From ZC4RG20 sp964518995 (lineage in GTDB: Bacteria > Pseudomonadota > Gammaproteobacteria > Steroidobacterales > Rariloculaceae): a stretch of DNA of 9,137 nucleotides. Shown here piece after piece: positions 7,199 through 9,137 of this stretch; the first letter of the stretch is position 1, and every line of letters begins with the position of its first letter. Below the pieces are notes generated by a model that was not told where the DNA came from, did no database searches, and worked only from the letters and a program-made list of their open reading frames with translations. The stretch lies in NCBI GenBank assembly GCA_964518995.1, contig CAZFJU010000183.1, positions 1 through 9,137 of the forward strand, written 5' to 3'. A program made the translations under genes and the position numbers.

Positions 7199-7212
7199 AA
7201 AACATGCGTTTC
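7199..7212. promoter_or_regulatory. Candidate LexA-type operator upstream of recA
   Basis: AAAACATGCGTTTC matches 12 of 14 positions of the Gram-positive-type LexA box CGAACRNRYGTTYC, with an intact AAC-N4-GTT core. It lies 11 bases upstream of the recA -35 hexamer. The usual gammaproteobacterial box CTGT-N8-ACAG is not seen in this region. The match is imperfect and A+T-rich bases are common near promoters, so this is a hypothesis only. Confidence 0.25.
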
Positions 7213-7223
7213 GACGAGAAGCG

Positions 7224-7252
7224 TTGACTGCCGCGGCCCCGCGATATATGGA
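7224..7252 (+). promoter_or_regulatory. recA promoter (sigma-70 type)
   Basis: TTGACT (7224-7229) is one mismatch from the -35 consensus and is followed after 17 bases by TATGGA (7247-7252). The overlapping TATATG at 7245-7250 would give a 15-base spacer. The A+T-rich patch stands out in a very G+C-rich gap of 148 bases, and the recA start codon lies about 66 bases downstream. Confidence 0.55.
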
Positions 7253-7318
7253 ATAATCCGCGCACTGCCCGCTGAAGCCGACAGCCGGCCGATCCACACA
7301 TTCCCGCAGGTAGATTGA

Positions 7319-8365
7319 ATGGACGAGAACCGCAAGAAAGCCCTATCCGCAGCGCTCAGCCAAATCGAAAAGCAGTTCGGTAAAGGCTCGGTGATGCGCC
7401 TCGGCGATTCCATCGCGTCGCGCGATATCGATGTGGTGTCCACGGGTTCTCTCGGCCTCGATATCGCGCTCGGTATCGGTGGTTTGCCGCGCGGCCGCGT
7501 CGTCGAAATCTACGGCCCGGAGTCGTCGGGCAAGACGACGCTGACGCTGCAAGTCGTCGCGGAAATACAAAAGCAGGGCGGCACCGCCGCCTTCGTCGAC
7601 GCCGAGCATGCGCTCGATCCGGTATACGCCGAAAAGGTCGGAGTCAACGTCGATGACCTGCTGATCTCCCAGCCCGATACCGGCGAGCAGGCGCTCGAGA
7701 TCACAGACATGCTGGTACGCTCCGGCGCGGTCGACGTCATCATCGTCGACTCGGTCGCCGCACTGACGCCGAAGGCGGAGATCGAAGGCGAGATGGGCGA
7801 TTCGCACGTCGGTCTGCACGCACGCTTGATGTCGCAAGCGCTGCGCAAGCTCACCGCGAACATCAAGCGCTCCAATTGTCTCGTCGTGTTCATCAACCAG
7901 ATCCGCATGAAGATCGGCGTGATGTTCGGCAGCCCGGAGACGACCACCGGCGGTAACGCGTTGAAGTTCTATTCATCGGTGCGGCTCGATATCCGCCGCA
8001 TCGGCTCGATCAAGAAGGGCGACGAGGTGCTCGGTAACGAGACGCGCGTCAAGGTCGTGAAGAACAAGGTCGCGCCGCCGTTCCGCTCCTGCGAGTTCGA
8101 AATCCTTTACGGCAAAGGGATCTCCCGCGAGGGGGAGATCATCGATCTCGGCGCGCGCGAGAACATCGTCGAGAAGGCGGGCTCCTGGTACAGCTATAAC
8201 GGGGACCGCATCGGGCAGGGCAAAGAGAACGTCCGCGAGTTTCTGATCAACAACCCGGAGATCGCGGCCGATATCGAAGCGAAGATCCGCATGAAGCTGC
8301 TGCCGAAGAAGGGCGCGGTCGAGGCGCCGGTCGAAGAGGCGGAGGGTGCGGCGCTCCAGGCCTGA
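7319..8365 (+). CDS. recA: Recombinase RecA
   Basis: A 348-residue DNA strand-exchange ATPase, central to homologous recombination and the co-protease that triggers LexA cleavage in the SOS response. It is full length. Walker A is GPESSGKT (66-73), the catalytic glutamate is Glu96 in DAEHALD, Tyr103 stacks on the nucleotide base, and Walker B is VIIVD (140-144). Loop L1 covers EGEMGDSHVG (156-165) and loop L2 runs from FINQIRMKIG through GSPETTTGGNALKFY. The C-terminal tail is short and acidic (EAPVEEAEG), as expected for the autoinhibitory tail. The ATG has AGGT 7 bases upstream. The gene has its own promoter at 7224-7252 and overlaps recX by 20 bases. No canonical gammaproteobacterial LexA box is seen. 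No intein or frameshift is present. Confidence 0.99.
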   Translation: MDENRKKALSAALSQIEKQFGKGSVMRLGDSIASRDIDVVSTGSLGLDIALGIGGLPRGRVVEIYGPESSGKTTLTLQVVAEIQKQGGTAAFVDAEHALDPVYAEKVGVNVDDLLISQPDTGEQALEITDMLVRSGAVDVIIVDSVAALTPKAEIEGEMGDSHVGLHARLMSQALRKLTANIKRSNCLVVFINQIRMKIGVMFGSPETTTGGNALKFYSSVRLDIRRIGSIKKGDEVLGNETRVKVVKNKVAPPFRSCEFEILYGKGISREGEIIDLGARENIVEKAGSWYSYNGDRIGQGKENVREFLINNPEIAADIEAKIRMKLLPKKGAVEAPVEEAEGAALQA

Positions 8366-8825
8366 GGTTCAGCAAGACCCGGCGGAATGCGAGCGGCGTG
8401 CCGTCGCGCTGCTCGCCCGCCGTGAGCATAGCCGCCGCGAGCTCGAGCGCAAGCTCGGCGCGCAGGGCTTCCTGGCGCCGCTCATCGAGGAAACGCTCGA
8501 TCGCCTGGAACAAAACGGGCTGCTGAGCGGTCAGCGCTTTCTGTCCAGTTTTATAGCGTCGCGCGCCGCGCGCGGCTCCGGGCCCTTGAAGATTCGAGCG
8601 GAGCTGGCACAGCGGGGTATTGGCTCGGCCGACGCGGACGCGGCCCTGCGCGCATCGCGAGAAGACTGGTCGGCGATCGCATGCCGGGCGCGAGCAAAGC
8701 GGTTCGGCGAGCCGGTGCCGAGTGATTTCGCCGAGCGCGCACGGCAGGCGCGCTTTCTGCGCGGCCGCGGCTTCGATGCGGAGCACATCGAGCAGGCACT
8801 GGAAGTCGGCGCCGATTCGGATTAG
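8346..8825 (+). CDS. recX: Regulatory protein RecX
   Basis: A 159-residue modulator of RecA that binds along the RecA filament and usually inhibits it. The sequence shows the family's repeated three-helix pattern: AVALLARREHSRRELERKLGAQGF in the first repeat, LDRLEQNGLLSGQRFLSSFIASRAARGSGPLKIRAELAQRGI in the second, and RARQARFLRGRGFDAEHIEQAL in the third. E. coli RecX is 166 residues. The start is uncertain: a GTG at 8346 lies inside the end of recA, with GGAGG directly against it, and no other ATG or GTG in frame precedes the conserved region. The result is a 20-base overlap with recA, so recX is presumably made from the recA message by coupled translation. It ends 42 bases before alaS. Confidence 0.92.
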   Translation: MRRSRPEVQQDPAECERRAVALLARREHSRRELERKLGAQGFLAPLIEETLDRLEQNGLLSGQRFLSSFIASRAARGSGPLKIRAELAQRGIGSADADAALRASREDWSAIACRARAKRFGEPVPSDFAERARQARFLRGRGFDAEHIEQALEVGADSD

Positions 8826-8867
8826 CGTGCGCTCACCTCGCTCGGACAGGATAATTACGGGACCATC

Positions 8868-9137
8868 ATGAGCTTATCGAGCACAGAGCTGCGCCGGGCC
8901 TTCCTGCGCTTCTTCGCGACGCGCGGCCACGAAGTGGTGCCGAGCTCTCCGCTCGTGCCGGCGAACGATCCCACCCTGCTGTTCACGAATGCCGGCATGG
9001 TGCAGTTCAAGGACGTTTTCCTCGGGCGCGAGAAGCGGTCGATTCCGCGCGCGGCGACCGCGCAGCGCTGCGTGCGCGCCGGGGGCAAGCACAACGATCT
9101 CGAGAACGTGGGGTATACCGCGCGTCATCACACGTTC
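8868..9137 (+). CDS. alaS: Alanine--tRNA ligase, N-terminal part (cut off by window)
   Basis: The first 90 codons of alanyl-tRNA synthetase, which charges tRNA-Ala with alanine; the full protein is about 870 residues. The class II catalytic core begins as expected: LRRAFLRFFATRGHEVVPSS, PANDPTLLFTNAGMVQFKD, and CVRAGGKHNDLENVG followed by TARHHTF, which belongs to the motif 2 region. The ATG at 8868 has ACGGGA as a nearby Shine-Dalgarno. A GATAAT at 8850-8855 could be a -10 for its own promoter, but no good -35 is seen, and read-through from recA-recX is also possible. The frame is open to the window edge with no stop. Confidence 0.98.
   Translation, partial: MSLSSTELRRAFLRFFATRGHEVVPSSPLVPANDPTLLFTNAGMVQFKDVFLGREKRSIPRAATAQRCVRAGGKHNDLENVGYTARHHTF

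Noticed and set aside
8119..8140. Perfect 8-bp inverted repeat inside recA (GATCTCCC, 6-base spacer, GGGAGATC)
   Set aside because: It encodes the conserved GISREGEIID segment of RecA, so protein constraint and G+C bias explain it better than a regulatory hairpin.

Overview
The window is a high-G+C stretch of bacterial chromosome, almost certainly from a gammaproteobacterium. The main clue is the order pncC, thpR, recA, recX, alaS, which follows the gammaproteobacterial cinA/pncC-recA-recX-alaS neighbourhood. Family-level placement (for example near Steroidobacterales or Nevskiales) would be a guess. I see no rRNA, tRNA, CRISPR array or transposase.

Layout: (1) bases 1-2076, minus strand: a nearly complete elongation factor G gene, cut at its 3' end by the window edge. 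Its sequence features and its standalone position suggest a second, EF-G2-like paralogue rather than the str-operon copy. (2) Bases 2077-2441: a divergent intergenic region with no convincing gene, but with a clear 12-bp-arm inverted repeat at 2351-2381. (3) 2442-4847, plus: a large MacB/FtsX-type permease with two fused permease halves and no ATPase (the 'duplicated orphan permease' type), perhaps acquired. (4) 4930-6060: a GT-B family 4 glycosyltransferase whose stop overlaps the start of pncC (ATGA). (5) 6057-6560 pncC, NMN deamidase, followed by a 36-bp tandem repeat whose two copies each form a hairpin. (6) 6625-7170 thpR, RNA 2',3'-cyclic phosphodiesterase. (7) 7319-8365 recA with its own promoter, overlapping recX (8346-8825). 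(8) 8868-9137: the first 90 codons of alaS.

How the genes fit together: RecA and RecX form a recombinase and modulator pair. PncC recycles NMN, the by-product of the NAD-dependent DNA ligase, so its place beside recA makes sense for DNA repair. ThpR and AlaS touch RNA/tRNA metabolism, and EF-G2 touches translation. The glycosyltransferase (cell-surface glycan) and the orphan permease (envelope) look like accessory additions to this core.

No complete new defence or mobile system is visible. The observations most worth a second look are the covarying tandem hairpins after pncC, the palindrome in front of the permease, an unusual LexA-box-like palindrome upstream of recA, and the divergent EF-G.
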